64,000 nt of DNA from contig CAWCWN010000003.1 in NCBI GenBank assembly GCA_963799245.1, positions 1-64,000 on the forward strand, in the 5' to 3' direction. Made by a program: the position numbers and the translations under genes. Source of the stretch: CAWCWN01 sp963799245. Lineage in GTDB: Bacteria; Chloroflexota; Ktedonobacteria; Ktedonobacterales; Ktedonobacteraceae. The notes beneath the pieces were generated by a model that made no database searches, was not told where the DNA came from, and saw only the letters and a program-made list of their open reading frames with translations. Position 1 is the first letter of the stretch. Each line of letters opens with the position of its first letter. This document shows positions 17,392-27,269 of this stretch, in pieces.

Positions 17392-18477
17392 CTACGCTCT
17401 ATGTAACCAGCCGAAAGCTTTGCTGACGTGAGATATCCTGGGCTTTACCCCGCCGGTGACTCCACCCTGCTTCAGGTCGATAGCCTCTAAAGCCTCGCAA
17501 AGGGCAAAGGCTGATGGGTAACGCTGAGCGGGCTCGAGCGCTAAAGCGCGTAACAGTATATCTTCAAGTCCAGGTGAGAGGATTGGATTGAAGAGGCGAG
17601 GATGTATCAGCTCTATCTGTTCTAATCCTGTCGACGAATAGAGACCGGAGGCCGCGGGCCAGTCGCGGCCGGCTCCCCCCTGGCGTAACATAACCGCCGG
17701 GGGCGCATAATGGGTAAGCAGCAGGTAGAGCAGGGCTCCGAGCGTATAGACATCGGCGCGCTCGTCAAATATACCCGCGAAGGTTTCAGGGGCGGCGAAG
17801 GGATTATGTGGAGAGAGCATGGCCGGAGCAAAGATGTGTGAGACGTATTGTGCGGGCGTCATGGAAGCGGGTAATGATGGCCAGAAATGAGGAGCAGGTG
17901 GCCATGCAGCCAGGAGCACGGGAACCCATTCGGCCGAGCCGGTGCCGTCTACAAGGATGATGGTAGGATCGAGGTCCGCCAGTATATATCCCAGGCGATG
18001 ACAACGCGCTACAATACGGCAGAGCTGAATGCCCCAGGCCAGCCCTGCCCGCTCGTCCAACCACTCAGGCCATTCGCGCTGGCCGAGCAAAAGCTCGGTC
18101 AGCGTCATAACCTGGATATGCCCCCCAGCACGCGCGCGCGGCAGCTGCATAACAAGATAATGGCGGCCGCCAAAGGTATATGTGCGATCACTCACCCCCG
18201 CCAGGCGCGCAGAGCCAGGTGCAAGCGGTGACACAAATTCCTCAAAAGCCGCCTCTTCAATCTGCCCGCGGACGCGAGTAGGCAGGCCTGTGAGTACCAG
18301 TTCACGAATGGTGACCAGTGTTTCAGGTTCTGCATGCTCATCTTGTGAAGGGAGGCGCTGTCCCAGGTAGAGGTTAACGCGCGGGCGTTGATGCAGAAGG
18401 TGTTTCAGGCGATATTTGCCATTGAGAATGACCGAGTCTACGGGCAGCGCGAGGGAGCGTTTCTGCGCTTCTTCCAT
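17392..18477 (-). CDS. Predicted pseudokinase (Hanks fold)
   Basis: A 361-residue soluble protein with the outline of a Ser/Thr kinase but degraded catalytic motifs. The VAIK position reads LVTIRE (Lys replaced by Arg), HRDLKPENIL reads LADLDPTIIL, and no DFG is found where it is due. Structural motifs remain: PFAAPETFAG (APE), DERADVYTLGALLYLLL (subdomain IX) and PAQRYPSAFALCEAL (subdomain XI). It probably binds a partner or regulates the true kinases instead of phosphorylating. The ATG at 18477 (MEEAQKRSL) is favoured over upstream in-frame codons to 18648. Confidence 0.8.
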   Translation of the reverse strand: MEEAQKRSLALPVDSVILNGKYRLKHLLHQRPRVNLYLGQRLPSQDEHAEPETLVTIRELVLTGLPTRVRGQIEEAAFEEFVSPLAPGSARLAGVSDRTYTFGGRHYLVMQLPRARAGGHIQVMTLTELLLGQREWPEWLDERAGLAWGIQLCRIVARCHRLGYILADLDPTIILVDGTGSAEWVPVLLAAWPPAPHFWPSLPASMTPAQYVSHIFAPAMLSPHNPFAAPETFAGIFDERADVYTLGALLYLLLTHYAPPAVMLRQGGAGRDWPAASGLYSSTGLEQIELIHPRLFNPILSPGLEDILLRALALEPAQRYPSAFALCEALEAIDLKQGGVTGGVKPRISHVSKAFGWLHRA

Positions 18478-18814
18478 ACCACTTTCCCCACTTCCAGTTG
18501 CGATACTACTTCTCTCTCTAGAGAACGAACGAGAGGGTAGCGTCTTAACACAAGGTACTAGCATTTCATTATAGTAGGGCAGATATATTGACATATTCTT
18601 CGCGAATGGCGTAGGATACGTATAAGCAGCGCATCCATAGTGGATCACTTATGTGCTCTTTATCCCAGCGACCGACACGTTGTGCAGCCGGTGTCGAGTT
18701 GTCTATCGATCTGCCTTGCATAACGAACGTGTCGCGAAGCAGAGAACCAATCATTTCTTCTCAAGGTTTACTACAGTACTCTTGCCGCATGCAAGAAGTG
18801 AAAGGAGAAACGTT

Positions 18815-19018
18815 ATGGTTACCCGTCCCAGTACTTCGAAACGCCGCTCCTGGCTTGCGCTGCTCCTGCTTATCCCATTTATCGCACTGCTCTGGCCTCC
18901 TTTTTATAATTTCAAGTCCCCGGAGTTCATAGGCATCCCATTTTTCTACTGGTTCCAGTTACTCTGGATCATCCTCACCGCTATTTTGACGGCGGTGCTC
19001 TTCGCGCTAAAGGTGTAG
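18815..19018 (+). CDS. DUF3311 small membrane subunit
   Basis: A 67-residue protein with two membrane spans (WLALLLLIPFIALLWPPFYN and FFYWFQLLWIILTAILTAVLF). This is the DUF3311 family, whose genes usually sit directly upstream of a sodium:solute symporter, as here. The ATG has AAAGGAGAAA in front. It is presumed to form a complex with, or stabilise, the symporter encoded at 19125. Confidence 0.88.
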   Translation: MVTRPSTSKRRSWLALLLLIPFIALLWPPFYNFKSPEFIGIPFFYWFQLLWIILTAILTAVLFALKV

Positions 19019-19124
19019 CTTAACGAAGCTGCAGCGACAGCGTGCGACGACCTTGACATTATAGCTGGCTGCATCCTTGTTTATCTACAAGCGGCTCTGC
19101 CGCAACCGAAGGGAGAAATCATCG

Positions 19125-20729
19125 ATGTCCGGGATAGATCCGTTGGAAATCAGCATTTTTATTTTTTTCTTCGTTCTGATCACCGTTCTTGGTTTTGCGG
19201 CGGCGCGCTGGCGTAAAGGAAATCTCAGGCAGATTGATGAGTGGGGACTGGCGGGCAGGCGTTTTGGCACGCTGGTGACCTGGTTTCTGCTCGGAGGCGA
19301 TCTCTATACGGCCTACACGTTTATCGCCGTCCCCGGAGCGGTCTTTGCGTCAGGAGCCCTGGGCTTCTTTGCGGTCCCCTACACTATTCTGGTGTATCCT
19401 TTGATCTTCGTCCTGATGCCCAGGTTCTGGACGGTCTGCAAACAACGCGGTTATGTGACCGCCTCTGATTTTGTGAAAGAGCGTTTCGGCAGCAGCTCGC
19501 TGGCCCTGGCCGTCGCCTTTACCGGTATCCTGGCGACCTTACCCTACATCGCCCTGCAGATGTTTGGCATCCAGATCTCGCTCGCCGCGCTGGGCATTCC
19601 ACTGAACCTCAGCATCCTGGGTGTCAGCATTGATATCCCGCTGCTCATCGCCTTTATCATTCTGGCAGCCTACACCTACACAAGCGGGCTACGCGCGCCC
19701 GCCATGATCGCCATGGTCAAGGATATCATGATTTTAATTGTTGTGGCGGTCCTGATCATCTATGTGCCGATAAAGCTTGGTGGCTTTAGCAACATTTTCA
19801 GTAAGGCGATTGCTTACCAGGCAGTGCATAGCCCCAAGACCTTCCATGCGCTTTTGACTGGCCCCCAGCTCCTGGCGTATAGCACGCTGGCTTTTGGCTC
19901 GGCTGTGGCGCTGTTTCTCTATCCACACTCGTTAACCGGTACGCTGAGCAGTAATTCGAAAGACGTCGTTAAGCGCAACACGGCGCTGCTGCCCATCTAT
20001 TCACTGGTCCTAGGCCTGCTGGCTTTGCTGGGCTTTATGGCACTCGCCCTGCCCAAGCCTCCTGCCTCCAGCAATGCTGCCGTGCCCACCCTCATTGCGA
20101 CGCTTATGCCCGGCTGGTTCGCGGGCTTTGCGTTTGCCGCCATCTCGATCGGCGCGCTGGTCCCGGCCGCGGTCATGTCGATAGCAGCCGCGAACTTATT
20201 CACGCGCAACATCTATAAGGAATATCTTCGCCCCAATTGCTCGCGGCGTGAGGAGTCCGAAGCCGCCAAAATCACCTCGTTTGTGCTGAAGTTCGGCGCG
20301 CTCCTCTTCATCATTTTTGTGCCGACGACCAACATTATTGGTTTCCAGCTGCTGGGGGGCGTGTGGATACTCCAGACGGTCATTCCCGTCTTCCTGGGCC
20401 TTTACACCAGCTGGTTTAATCGTTGGGCCCTGCTCATCGGCTGGGCCGCGGGTATGATTGTTGGAACGCTGATGGCTTTTTCCGGCATCCTGACGGGTAC
20501 ATCGAAGGCGCTGGTTCAGGTCTATCCATTTACCATCGGCGGGATAAGCGTACTGGCCTATGCGGGTTTTGCCGCGGTCATCCTCAACCTGGTGCTGAGC
20601 GTCATCCTGACACCTCTCTTCAGGCTGGTGCCAGGCGCCTCCGGCCAGGACCTGACAAGCCCTTCAGATTATGATGAGTCGCTCGCGCCTGTAGAACCTG
20701 CAGAGCCAACTTCAACCGCCCTGGGATAA
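19125..20729 (+). CDS. Sodium:solute symporter (SSS family)
   Basis: A 534-residue protein with about 13 membrane spans, of the SSS/MctP-like family that imports monocarboxylates or similar small solutes with sodium. Family stretches include EWGLAGRRFGTLVTWFLLGGDLYTAYTF, RYGxx-like FVKERFGSSSLALAVA and GALVPAAVMSIAAANLFTRN. The ATG at 19125 (MSGIDPLEIS) has GAAGGGAGAAATC in front. It forms an operon with the DUF3311 gene 106 bp upstream. The substrate cannot be told from sequence. Confidence 0.92.
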   Translation: MSGIDPLEISIFIFFFVLITVLGFAAARWRKGNLRQIDEWGLAGRRFGTLVTWFLLGGDLYTAYTFIAVPGAVFASGALGFFAVPYTILVYPLIFVLMPRFWTVCKQRGYVTASDFVKERFGSSSLALAVAFTGILATLPYIALQMFGIQISLAALGIPLNLSILGVSIDIPLLIAFIILAAYTYTSGLRAPAMIAMVKDIMILIVVAVLIIYVPIKLGGFSNIFSKAIAYQAVHSPKTFHALLTGPQLLAYSTLAFGSAVALFLYPHSLTGTLSSNSKDVVKRNTALLPIYSLVLGLLALLGFMALALPKPPASSNAAVPTLIATLMPGWFAGFAFAAISIGALVPAAVMSIAAANLFTRNIYKEYLRPNCSRREESEAAKITSFVLKFGALLFIIFVPTTNIIGFQLLGGVWILQTVIPVFLGLYTSWFNRWALLIGWAAGMIVGTLMAFSGILTGTSKALVQVYPFTIGGISVLAYAGFAAVILNLVLSVILTPLFRLVPGASGQDLTSPSDYDESLAPVEPAEPTSTALG

Positions 20730-20830
20730 GGCCTCCTCTTGTCCAGCCAGCCTATTACCTGCCCCCCGGGCAGGGTGGACGCTCTCGCGTCTAGCTTCGC
20801 TCAGGCTGGCTGCAAGGCCTCCTCTTGTCC
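20728..20830 (+). repeat. 17-bp direct repeat pair
   Basis: AAGGCCTCCTCTTGTCC occurs at 20728-20744 and again at 20814-20830, 86 bp apart, just after the symporter stop. It could be a small duplication or part of an intergenic repeat. No function is evident. Confidence 0.6.
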
Positions 20831-21061
20831 TGGCGTGGTACCATGAAAGCATGGGAATTCTTGCCAGGGCGAGTAGTTGATCAGGTCCTTTCTTTGCGTG
20901 CAGGCCCCATCCCTGGCGCCTGCGGCGCCTCATTTGCGCGAACTGTTGTTGCAAAAGTTCGGTATGACTCATGCCACTCAATGTATGGGGGAGGAGCATC
21001 GCCGCAGCGGAACTGGTCCAGCTGTTGCCGGGACCTGAATTGTTACCAGGAAGGACTCTTT

Positions 21062-21583
21062 GTGGACAACGACGCTGAAATCACGGGTTCAACCATAGAG
21101 ATCGGCAGCGATGAACTGCTTGCAGATGATAATTTGCGTCTACCGGTAAGCGCCAATATTCTTGTGCGCCTGCATGCAGTGCGCGCCTGGTTAACGCGTC
21201 GCTATGAGGAAACGACGCTGGAAGTGGGCGAGGCGGCCCTCGCCCTGCAACAGGTAAGCGTGCCGGCGCCGCCAGATACGCACTTGCGCAGGCGCGAGCG
21301 GCAGGTTCAGCAGGAGCGGCTCACACAGCTGCAGCAGTTGCTGAACGAGGCCCGTCAGCGCCTGGATGCCTACGAGGAAGCGCAACTGCTGCTGGAAGAC
21401 TGCGTTGCTCATACGGCTGGCGAGCGCGTGCTTGTTGAGTACTACCTCATCCTTGATGAGCTGCTGCAAGCTCCAGATCAGGAGAGCATGCAAGAGCAGC
21501 AGAACAGATTTCCCCGCCAGCGCGCCCTGGCGGATGTTCAGCACCGCATTGAACACGTCGGTGCGCCGAGCGAAGAGGATTGA
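21062..21583 (+). CDS. Coiled-coil protein of unknown function
   Basis: A 173-residue protein, very rich in Glu, Gln and Leu. From about residue 70 it forms heptad-like helices (RRRERQVQQERLTQLQQLLN, EARQRLDAYEEAQLLLED). The frame is open from 20825, but the GTG at 21062 follows GGAAGGACTC at a good distance and starts where the composition becomes protein-like. No family is recognised. It converges with the 21598-22137 gene. Confidence 0.6.
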   Translation: MDNDAEITGSTIEIGSDELLADDNLRLPVSANILVRLHAVRAWLTRRYEETTLEVGEAALALQQVSVPAPPDTHLRRRERQVQQERLTQLQQLLNEARQRLDAYEEAQLLLEDCVAHTAGERVLVEYYLILDELLQAPDQESMQEQQNRFPRQRALADVQHRIEHVGAPSEED

Positions 21584-21597
21584 TTGAAGACCCATGA

Positions 21598-22137
21598 CTA
21601 GGCGGTGCTAAAAACCACCGCGCTACCTTCTCCCAGGCTGAGCGTCAAAGTGGCTAGAGATGTCCTGGCCGCTACAGGAAAATCGAAATAGCCGTTGTTG
21701 GCCTGCCCCGGGAAAACAACCGGGGGCACGGCGATCAGCTTGGGTGGGATTTGCTCCCCGTCGGGCAGCACCAGGCGAATGAGTGAGGCGTAGTTGATAC
21801 CTTGTGGAGATTGGATACTCACTCCGGGCTGCATATACACATGCACACGCACGGTATAGGTCCCGTCAGGCTTAAGATCGTCTGAAAATGCACCCGCTTC
21901 TTCAACATGCGTTACCGTCAGGTGGATATTGCGAAAATTGGTTCCGCGGTTAACACTCAATGTTGACACGGGATGCGTGATGCCCACCGTCGGGGTGACG
22001 TTATCACTGGTCAGGCCAATATTAGGGTCCGTTTCTTTGGGCAGGAAAAAGCTGACGATAACAGCAATACCTATGACTACGAGTGCCAGGGTGACCCTGG
22101 CACGTGATGACTTGAACAAACTCTTTATGTGTAGCAT
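21598..22137 (-). CDS. Membrane-anchored extracytoplasmic protein
   Basis: A 179-residue protein with an N-terminal span (ARVTLALVVIGIAVIVSFFL) and an outer beta-rich domain (NFRNIHLTVTHVEEAG, YTVRVHVYMQPGV, LTLSLGEGSAVVF). The outer domain resembles the DUF4352/immunoglobulin-like telokin fold seen in secreted Gram-positive-type proteins, but the match is weak. No catalytic motif is seen. It is a single gene between a convergent coiled-coil gene and the DUF1501 gene. Confidence 0.65.
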   Translation of the reverse strand: MLHIKSLFKSSRARVTLALVVIGIAVIVSFFLPKETDPNIGLTSDNVTPTVGITHPVSTLSVNRGTNFRNIHLTVTHVEEAGAFSDDLKPDGTYTVRVHVYMQPGVSIQSPQGINYASLIRLVLPDGEQIPPKLIAVPPVVFPGQANNGYFDFPVAARTSLATLTLSLGEGSAVVFSTA

Positions 22138-22342
22138 GACTTACAGCTGTTCCAAAGACTCATAGCCATTCAGAAAACGCCAGGCGCGGCAGTCATCTGC
22201 AGGCAAGGAAATACATTGTGTGCTTCGCTAGTCTTATATTATAGGCCTATTTTATAAGCAAGGCAATATTGAGGGAAGGGACAGCCCAGGGCAATGTAAA
22301 AGTCACATTACACGCTGCATGCTTGCAGTATTTCAATCTGTC

Positions 22343-23611
22343 CTAGGGCTGAGGCAGAAAATTTTGCGAGCCAAACGAACCGCCCAGGACCTCAACAGAA
22401 GAGGCGCCAAGCCAGCGATCAAGAACGGTGGCATAGACGGAGCGAAAATCAGTAGTATATTTCATGTTTCCGTTGTCATCCAGGCTGCTGAGGCTGGGAG
22501 GTTCGCCAAAGATGCCTTTGTTGACGGGGTTGCCCAGCACGAACATAGGTGCAGCGGTACCATGGTCGGTACCCTGGCTGCCGTTCTCTTCCACGCGGCG
22601 CCCGAACTCCGACCAGGTCATGATCACAACATTATCGGTCTTCCCATGTTTTAGCAGGTCGGTGTAGAAGGCTGAGAGGCCATCCCCCAGGGTCTTCATA
22701 AGGGTATCATGGGTCTGTTGCTCATTCGCGTGGGTATCAAAGCCGCCAAGGGTTACGTAGCCGACGCGCAGGCCAAGGCCCTGCACAATAACTTCGGCCA
22801 GGACCTTCAATCCGGCTGCAAAGGGTCCGGCCGGATATGTTGCCATCGCCTGGTAGCCGGCTTGCGCGCTATGGAGTTCGCGCGACCCCTCCTGCGCGGT
22901 GATGGCAGTGGTGTCGAGCAGCGCGGCATAGGGCGAGGACCTGGAATAGGTGTTATAAAGCTTCATCAACGCCTGCAGGCGGGCATTGCCAGCATCTCTA
23001 TCGGCCGGATCGGGATAGACGCGATAGGTATTGACGCTGGCCAGGGTCGGAACAGGAGCATTGATTGACGACAGGGCCTGGGCGGTCTGGACATCAATAT
23101 CCATAGCTTTGAAAGGGTGCCCGTCCTGGTCAACCCAGCCGGCCACCAGCTTACCCAGCCAGCCCTGGCTGCCCGTACCATTGAGGTCGAGCGTCTGCCA
23201 GATATCCATAGCCTGGAAGTGCGACAGGCTCTGGTTTGGATAGCCAACGCCCTCAACAATTGAGAGGTGACCCGCATCCCACAGCGGCTTTAATGGCGCC
23301 AGGTTGGGATGCAGTCCCAGTCGCTTGTCCAGCGTTACCACTTTTGCATCCGGAATAGCCAGGGTAGGACGCATCTGGTAATATCGCCCATCGCTGAAGG
23401 GAATAACTGTGTTCAAGCCATCGTTACCACCGGCCAGCTGTACAACAATCAGCGTGCGATCACTGGCTGCCTGGGCAATATGCGAACCATCTAGCGCCTG
23501 TGCCCTGGCAGAAGCAATACCGCGGCTGAAGATGGCCGGCATGGTCATGCCGGCTGAGACGGCTAAGAGGCCGTCTTTTATTAATGCCCGGCGCGAAAAT
23601 CTCATGCTCAT
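22343..23611 (-). CDS. DUF1501 secreted protein (sulfatase-like fold)
   Basis: A 422-residue exported protein. The N-terminus has a twin-arginine signal (RFSRRALIKDGLL, then a hydrophobic stretch to about residue 33), so it is exported folded by Tat. DUF1501 stretches include LIVVQLAGGNDGLNTVIPF, GLHPNLAPLKPLWDAGHLSIVEGVGYPNQSLSHF (split here as GLHPNLAPLKPLWDAGHLS and VEGVGYPNQSLSHF), WSEFGRRVEENGSQGTDHGT and GFDTHANEQ. The family is related to alkaline-phosphatase-like metal enzymes, but its activity is unknown. It follows the DUF1800 gene by 85 bp; the two families occur as a pair in many bacteria. Confidence 0.92.
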   Translation of the reverse strand: MSMRFSRRALIKDGLLAVSAGMTMPAIFSRGIASARAQALDGSHIAQAASDRTLIVVQLAGGNDGLNTVIPFSDGRYYQMRPTLAIPDAKVVTLDKRLGLHPNLAPLKPLWDAGHLSIVEGVGYPNQSLSHFQAMDIWQTLDLNGTGSQGWLGKLVAGWVDQDGHPFKAMDIDVQTAQALSSINAPVPTLASVNTYRVYPDPADRDAGNARLQALMKLYNTYSRSSPYAALLDTTAITAQEGSRELHSAQAGYQAMATYPAGPFAAGLKVLAEVIVQGLGLRVGYVTLGGFDTHANEQQTHDTLMKTLGDGLSAFYTDLLKHGKTDNVVIMTWSEFGRRVEENGSQGTDHGTAAPMFVLGNPVNKGIFGEPPSLSSLDDNGNMKYTTDFRSVYATVLDRWLGASSVEVLGGSFGSQNFLPQP

Positions 23612-23696
23612 TCTCCCTTATATTTCCTTACCTTCAGATGATTTCTGCTGCGGTCACCTGACTTCCGCACCTGGCGTTTCTGAATGCTCATGAATA

Positions 23697-25301
23697 TCAG
23701 TTGAGCTGATACTCTGGCAAAGCCAGCAATAAGTACAGCGTCCCACGCACCCAATTCAATGGGTAACTCTGGCCATTTTTCAAAGTGATCTGTGCATTAC
23801 CGCGGCTGCTATCACGTGTCGTAAAGTAATCTATCAATTGCGTGCGCCGCTCCTGCTCAATCACCCCGTCCAAAAGCAAGGACACGAAGTAATCGACGAA
23901 GTGCTCCGGCGTATCAATATTGTTTGCATTGACGGCCGCCTGCAGGTCAAAGGGTGTGGCCGCGCCCCTGGGGGTAAGGCCGCGAACGAGGAGGAGGTCG
24001 ATATAGTTCAAGCGCGTCATCCAGGTGCCACTATTCAGCCAGAGCGCGCTTACCTTGTCTCCCGGCCAGCCGGCTACGTTGGGAGGATCAAAGACGGTCT
24101 GTCCCATCAAAGAGGTGTAAACTGGCAGGCTTACATTGCTGCCCTGAATATTTAAAGCCCGCAGGACTCCTGCGGCAAACTCGACAGGAGATTTAAGGCG
24201 ACTCCTGTAGGCTTTGCGCGAGGAGAACTGCGGCGAGAGGAGCAGGGTACGCATGACCTGACCCATATTGTGGCCGCTCTGCACATAGGAATTCACCAGC
24301 GGCGTGAGGTCATCAACGCTGGGATTCTCATAGGCAAAGAAGGTAAACAGCTTACGGCAGAGAAACCAGGGCAGGGCTGGATGATTGGTAAGAATACGTA
24401 TCACATCTCTGTAATCAAGGTTGCCGCTATGCTTCAGGTAGGTCTTGGGTAGATCATTATGAGTGGAGGGCACATAGCGCGATGAAAAACCGCGGATATG
24501 CCAGCCCGTTAGAGCGGCCGCTCCTTCATACACGTCCTGCTGAGTATAGTTGCCCAGGCCAAGCGTGAATAGCTCCATCAACTCGCGGGCATAATTTTCA
24601 TTGGGGGCTTTTTTCGTACTTTTAGCAAGATCAAGATAGAAAAGCATGGCGGGATCGGCGGTAATACCCAGCAATATATTATCATAGGTATCAAAGGCGT
24701 GCGCGCGTAAAAACTGGTTCTGAATCATCATGCGCGCATAGTACGCGCGTCCGCCGACTTTACGATAGCTACTGGTCAGCACACCATGCCAGAACAGGGT
24801 CATTTTTTCCAGCAAAGGGCGCTGGGTCCACGCCATGCGCAATAACCACCAGCGCTGTTGATCCGCGGGTTTGTTGAGGTTCAGGTTGAGCGCCTTGAGG
24901 CGCTGCTCAGTCGCATCGTCTGCAACCTGTGTATAGTTCAGTAAGCGGTCCACGGCGGCGCTGTAGCTGAGGCTACGAAAGGTCGCTATATCAGCGTCAG
25001 AGGCGCCGAAGCCGGCCCGGCGTAAAAGATGCCCCAGCTGTGCGCTACCGGCAACGGGCCCATGCAACAGGCCTGCGTGTTGCATATATTCAAGGGCAAT
25101 TCCACCTACACCGAGGCCAACAGCGCCGACGAGTGAAGCTCCTAGCAGCGCCCGCCGCGATATGCGGGCAGAGCGAGGTTGTGCAGGGTTCGTATTCGCT
25201 GTGGAAGCCTGAGTGGCAGGCTGGATATAGCTTGTGGCGGGAGGCGGAAACTGTCCCTGCGACACGGTCGGCTGGTTATAAAAATCCTCTTCGGAGCTCA
25301 T
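23697..25301 (-). CDS. DUF1800 secreted protein
   Basis: A 534-residue protein. The N-terminal 45 residues are Gln/Pro-rich, then SRRALLGASLVGAVGLGVGG forms a Tat-like signal or anchor. DUF1800 features follow: LLRRAGFGASDADIATFRSL, MTLFWHGVLTSS, NENYARELMELFTLG, GAAALTGWHI, and RSRLKSPVEFAAGVLRAL. The family pairs with DUF1501, as here, on one transcript with this gene first. The function is not established; the pair may form an extracellular complex. The start codon has AGGAGAAAT in front. Confidence 0.92.
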   Translation of the reverse strand: MSSEEDFYNQPTVSQGQFPPPATSYIQPATQASTANTNPAQPRSARISRRALLGASLVGAVGLGVGGIALEYMQHAGLLHGPVAGSAQLGHLLRRAGFGASDADIATFRSLSYSAAVDRLLNYTQVADDATEQRLKALNLNLNKPADQQRWWLLRMAWTQRPLLEKMTLFWHGVLTSSYRKVGGRAYYARMMIQNQFLRAHAFDTYDNILLGITADPAMLFYLDLAKSTKKAPNENYARELMELFTLGLGNYTQQDVYEGAAALTGWHIRGFSSRYVPSTHNDLPKTYLKHSGNLDYRDVIRILTNHPALPWFLCRKLFTFFAYENPSVDDLTPLVNSYVQSGHNMGQVMRTLLLSPQFSSRKAYRSRLKSPVEFAAGVLRALNIQGSNVSLPVYTSLMGQTVFDPPNVAGWPGDKVSALWLNSGTWMTRLNYIDLLLVRGLTPRGAATPFDLQAAVNANNIDTPEHFVDYFVSLLLDGVIEQERRTQLIDYFTTRDSSRGNAQITLKNGQSYPLNWVRGTLYLLLALPEYQLN

Positions 25302-25493
25302 TGCATTTCTCCTAATACTGCCTGGCCGTCTGATCCCTGACGGTCCCAGGCTTTGATACAGGTATTTTACCAGCTAAGCTTCAAGAATTCCTCAAGACAG
25401 TTTCAGCAATTGCTAAATATGCTATATTTTCAGCTTGAGAGGGAAAGGCGCGCTACTCTTCGCAAGCATGGGAGCTTGCTCAGACAGCCAAGC

Positions 25494-25507
25494 ACAGTGT
25501 ACACTGT
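25494..25507. promoter_or_regulatory. 14-bp perfect palindrome upstream of a GT gene
   Basis: ACAGTGTACACTGT is a perfect dyad of operator size. It sits 4 bp before the ATG at 25512, so binding there would block translation initiation or early transcription. If translation began at 25353 it would be coding instead. Confidence 0.4.
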
Positions 25508-25511
25508 AACA

Positions 25512-27269
25512 ATGCACAAAAACATTGACGCTGACACTCAACGTCATAGCTCTGACAGATCACCAGGCATACCCACAGGTATGGGGAATGAACAGCTGGC
25601 TCCGGCTTTGAGACATCATTTCGAGCCGCTGCTCCTTTTGCTGGCCATGCTAGGAGCGATGCTCTTCTTAGATGCGGTATTGCCGTTAGGAGGGCTGTGG
25701 TTTGCGTCGACGGTGCTAGGCAACGCGAACGCGTGGTCATTTCTGCCCGCGCACGTACTGTTCCGAGGTGTCGCCCTCTCCTCGTTTATTACAATTCTAA
25801 AGCCTAAAGCGCCGGATGTCGGGCTAAGCTGGAGGCAGGTGCCGCTCTTGTTGCTGGCCTTCCTACTCATTTTTGGCGTGTATCTGCTGGCACTGTGGCG
25901 CCTTCCCCGCCTCATCAATAACAGGACGGTGCGCTATATTTTTTACTCAACCGCCGCATTAGGCCTGTTCTATGTCCTTTTCCCTATGGTGACTTCACCC
26001 GACCTGTTTTCGTATATCACCTACGCGCGTATGGGCGTAATCTATCATCTCAATCCCCTGACTACGCAGCCAACCGCGATTGCGGCCGATCCGACCTATA
26101 TTCACCTGTATTGGAAAACCCAGCCCTCCGCCTATGGGCCGACCTGGGCGGCTATTTCAACCGTATTGCAGTGGCTGGCTCTGCCCTTTGGCAAGCAAAC
26201 GCTGCGACCAATGGTGATAGCCCTGCGCCTCTCCGGCCTGGCGGTGCACCTGTGCTCGACGCTCCTCATCTGGTCAATCATCGACCGCATACAACGCTTG
26301 CGGGGACAGAGCTCTCCCACCAGACGCACCATTGCAACGCTCGCATTTGCCTGGAACCCCCTTGTTATTTTTGAGGCCTGCGTCAATGCTCACAACGACG
26401 CGGAGCTCTTGCTTTTCGTCCTGCTGGCCATCTGGTTCCTCTTGCCCCACAAGCATGCGACTTTATCGCTGCTGGCGACCATTGTAATGCTGGCACTGGC
26501 GACATGCCTTAAAGTAAATGTCGTGGTTCTGCTGCCGCTGGTGTTGATTTTCGTGTGGAAGCAGGCGCGGGGTATGCAGGGACTGGGCCTGGCTAGCCTG
26601 TCGGCTTTGCTGTATATCGGCGTCATTTCCCTGCTTTATGCGCCTTTCTGGCAGCACGGGGCAATATTAAACATTTTCAGTATCAACCCCTCGACATTTC
26701 GTAACATCAACTCACCGGCGGATTTTTTCAGCCACTTTTGCAATAGCCTAGTCACTGCCCTGGGATATCCCCTGCAGCCCGCCATTGGCTCGCCAGCTGA
26801 GGAGCTCATACATAAGCTCAGCATCGGCGCCTTCGTGGTCATCTATGCCTGGCTCTGCTGGCTCTCTCTACGCAGGCGCGAACACCTGAACTCCTTGTAC
26901 AGCCTGGTACGCTGGTTAAGCATTGCCTGGTTCCTCTACTGCCTGCTTGGTACACCCTGGTTCTGGCCATGGTACCTGGTCACCTTCTTTGGGCTCTATG
27001 CGCTTGTTGCGGGCACAAGCAGCGAACAGGAACTGAGGCTGCTGTTGCCGGCTATAGTGCTCCTGGCCTTCAGCATGTTAAGCATGTACTGCTTCTATGC
27101 CTGGGGGCCGCAGGGCAGTTATATCCCCGGGCTGCCACGTTTTGAGTGGTCCTACCTGCGAGGCCTGTGGGCATGGCTGCTGCCGCTGCTGCCACTCGCG
27201 AGATGGTTTCTCCGCCGACCACGGCAAGGGCGCGGCGCCGACCTTCTGCCCGAGTGCTTGCAGGCTTGA
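25512..27269 (+). CDS. GT-C mannosyltransferase-like membrane protein
   Basis: A 585-residue polytopic protein with about 12 spans. It resembles the polyprenol-phosphate-dependent mannosyltransferases of the MptA/MptB/DUF2029 group. Typical parts are FPMVTSPDLFSYITYARMGV, HLNPLT, AFAWNPLVIFEACVNAHND and LLGTPWFWPWYLV. The acidic residue of the first outer loop and the AHNDAE motif fit GT-C enzymes that act on the outer face of the membrane. The frame is open from 25353; the ATG at 25512 is preferred because homology starts later, but neither start has a strong ribosome-binding site. Confidence 0.8.
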   Translation: MHKNIDADTQRHSSDRSPGIPTGMGNEQLAPALRHHFEPLLLLLAMLGAMLFLDAVLPLGGLWFASTVLGNANAWSFLPAHVLFRGVALSSFITILKPKAPDVGLSWRQVPLLLLAFLLIFGVYLLALWRLPRLINNRTVRYIFYSTAALGLFYVLFPMVTSPDLFSYITYARMGVIYHLNPLTTQPTAIAADPTYIHLYWKTQPSAYGPTWAAISTVLQWLALPFGKQTLRPMVIALRLSGLAVHLCSTLLIWSIIDRIQRLRGQSSPTRRTIATLAFAWNPLVIFEACVNAHNDAELLLFVLLAIWFLLPHKHATLSLLATIVMLALATCLKVNVVVLLPLVLIFVWKQARGMQGLGLASLSALLYIGVISLLYAPFWQHGAILNIFSINPSTFRNINSPADFFSHFCNSLVTALGYPLQPAIGSPAEELIHKLSIGAFVVIYAWLCWLSLRRREHLNSLYSLVRWLSIAWFLYCLLGTPWFWPWYLVTFFGLYALVAGTSSEQELRLLLPAIVLLAFSMLSMYCFYAWGPQGSYIPGLPRFEWSYLRGLWAWLLPLLPLARWFLRRPRQGRGADLLPECLQA

